A stretch of DNA of 5,965 bases. Source: Spirochaetia bacterium. GTDB lineage: Bacteria > Spirochaetota > Spirochaetia > PWKH01. Shown here one piece after another: positions 4,808 through 5,965 of this stretch (within the stretch, counting starts at the first letter, position 1; each line of letters begins with the position of its first letter). Location: positions 1 through 5,965 of the forward strand of contig JAIPFU010000106.1 of NCBI GenBank assembly GCA_021736505.1, read 5' to 3'. The position numbers and the translations under genes were made by a program. The notes below the pieces were generated by a model. That model ran no database searches. It was not told the DNA's origin and saw only the letters and a program-made list of their open reading frames with translations.

Positions 4808-5965
4808 TTACTGTTTCTTTTCTTCCCGCTCTTTCCGATACCACAAGTGCTTTGCTTGAGAGAGCGACCGCCTTCGTGAAATCAAGAAAAATGAAATAAC
4901 CACAAAGAGCAGGTAGCCGAAACTTACCAGCACAGCCAGCCAGAAGAGGGTCGGATTATTTTGGGTCACACTGTAGGCCGGCAGATTGATGGAAAGAATC
5001 AGGGGAATGGCAAGCATGAAGGTAATTCCTGAAGCATACATATAATCTGAAGCAACGGGACTCTCAAAATCTGGATCCACCACCCGAAGCAGGGCCAGCC
5101 CGGTGGGCATGGTACCGGTGGAAACACCGAAGAGGATGAGGGAACGGAAGAACTGGTGATCCTCAAACATGCGTGAAGTTATCCAGGGAAGAGTATAGAA
5201 GGCAATCAGCCCGCCCACGGAGGATAAGATAAGAATCGGCAGCCAGTACTGGCCTACCACAACCAAGGAGATGGCTGCAATGGCTGCCGTCACCATAAGG
5301 TCTACGGAAAGGCCGGAAATTCTGGTTAATGAGCCGTTGTCAATAACATAATGAATATCAATTTTCTTCATGAAAAATTTTACCAGCATGGCAATAACAG
5401 CGGAGAATATGAAGTTAATCCCCCATAGGTTTACGGCAAGCTCAGTTCCTAGATTCCCGAGGAAGCCCAGCAGAATAGTTAAAAGGGTCAGCAGTCCGTA
5501 ACTTAGCAGATAAACCCCGAATACAATGGCGGCATGAAAAGTCATGGAATCTATAGCCTCGGTTTCGGTGGAATTGTATGATCCCACAGGCCGTTTCTCC
5601 TTTTTCCCCAAAATACCGCTGCGTACACCTTTGTCCCGGATTTTTTTAACTTCAGATTCCTGTATCCATCCTTTTTTCAGTCCCCAGTTGATCATAAAGA
5701 CCCCGCCGAAACAGCCGTAGAGAAAGCCTATAGCCGCAAAGGTAAGACCTGTGGAACCGGCTCCAGTAAAGCCGAAGACCTCCCAACCGCTGCCGATGGC
5801 GTAAGCCTGTCCCGGTCCAAGTACAAAGCCCAGAGGGAGTAGGAAGCCGAAGGCCGGAAAGAGATCGGGGAAAATTGTCTTTATCATGAGGAAGGTCAGC
5901 AGAAGCCCAAGCACACACTGTATTGCGTACTGAGATAAAACCCCTACAGCCGTTGGGAATATACG
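4808..5965 (-). CDS. Sodium/glutamate symporter (GltS) family membrane protein, 5' partial
   Basis: A polytopic inner-membrane carrier related to the Na+-coupled glutamate importer GltS. The frame is open from the stop (4808-4810) to the window edge, giving 385 residues without a start. A GTG at 5914 lies in mid-sequence (SQYAIQC-VLGLLL) and is not the real start. Numbering from the edge, the first half holds GFVLGPGQAYAIGSGWE (46-62), the equivalent of the GltS reentrant Gly-rich loop, then TGLTFAAIGF (72-81). A charged loop without a membrane segment (about 97-140) separates it from the second half. That half holds the counterpart GTMPTGLALLRVVDP (284-298) and a basic C-terminal tail. Two such loops in inverted repeats are the family's architecture. 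The motifs differ from the GGHGT type of E. coli GltS, so the substrate may not be glutamate. Promoter and RBS lie outside the window. It may share a transcript with the SMUG1 gene downstream. Confidence 0.82.
   Translation of the reverse strand, partial: RIFPTAVGVLSQYAIQCVLGLLLTFLMIKTIFPDLFPAFGFLLPLGFVLGPGQAYAIGSGWEVFGFTGAGSTGLTFAAIGFLYGCFGGVFMINWGLKKGWIQESEVKKIRDKGVRSGILGKKEKRPVGSYNSTETEAIDSMTFHAAIVFGVYLLSYGLLTLLTILLGFLGNLGTELAVNLWGINFIFSAVIAMLVKFFMKKIDIHYVIDNGSLTRISGLSVDLMVTAAIAAISLVVVGQYWLPILILSSVGGLIAFYTLPWITSRMFEDHQFFRSLILFGVSTGTMPTGLALLRVVDPDFESPVASDYMYASGITFMLAIPLILSINLPAYSVTQNNPTLFWLAVLVSFGYLLFVVISFFLISRRRSLSQAKHLWYRKEREEKKQ

Noticed and set aside
5912..5914. GTG at 5914 as the true start of the symporter gene
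   Set aside because: The frame stays open upstream to the window edge with family-like sequence (SQYAIQC), and starting there would remove the beginning of a membrane segment. The gene is partial.

Overview
The window looks like chromosome from a diderm (Gram-negative-type) bacterium. Two consecutive genes carry signal peptides for envelope export: one encodes a LolA-like periplasmic carrier, the other a predicted outer-membrane beta-barrel. The combination of a LolC/MacB-type permease, a LolA-like protein, a bacterial SMUG1 uracil-DNA glycosylase and a divergent GltS-type carrier fits an environmental spirochaete best. That placement is inference from gene content and rests on no marker gene. 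There are no rRNA or tRNA genes, CRISPR arrays, transposases or phage genes.

Left part (1-3282, + strand): an envelope-transport cluster. The last codons of a probable upstream gene end at 33. A MacB/FtsX-type ABC permease follows (42-1271). After a 94-bp gap with a perfect 14-bp palindrome comes a LolA-like periplasmic protein (1366-2112). A predicted outer-membrane beta-barrel (2131-3282) starts 18 bp later behind a strong Shine-Dalgarno. Inner-membrane permease, periplasmic carrier and outer-membrane barrel together could move a lipid or lipoprotein from inner to outer membrane. No ABC ATPase lies in the window; it is expected just upstream.

Middle (3295-4722): two DNA base-repair genes facing each other. 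An Ogt-type O6-alkylguanine-DNA alkyltransferase (3295-3798, +) sits 12 bp after the barrel gene and may be translated by coupling. A SMUG1-family uracil-DNA glycosylase (3949-4722, -) converges on it. The 150-bp gap between them holds CTTGA-type repeats, inverted repeats and a weak terminator candidate.

Right part (4723-5965, - strand): an 85-bp gap with a 16-bp tandem repeat upstream of the SMUG1 gene, then a sodium/glutamate-symporter-family membrane protein (4808 to the edge). Its frame stays open to base 5965, so its N-terminus lies outside the window. It may be co-transcribed with the SMUG1 gene.
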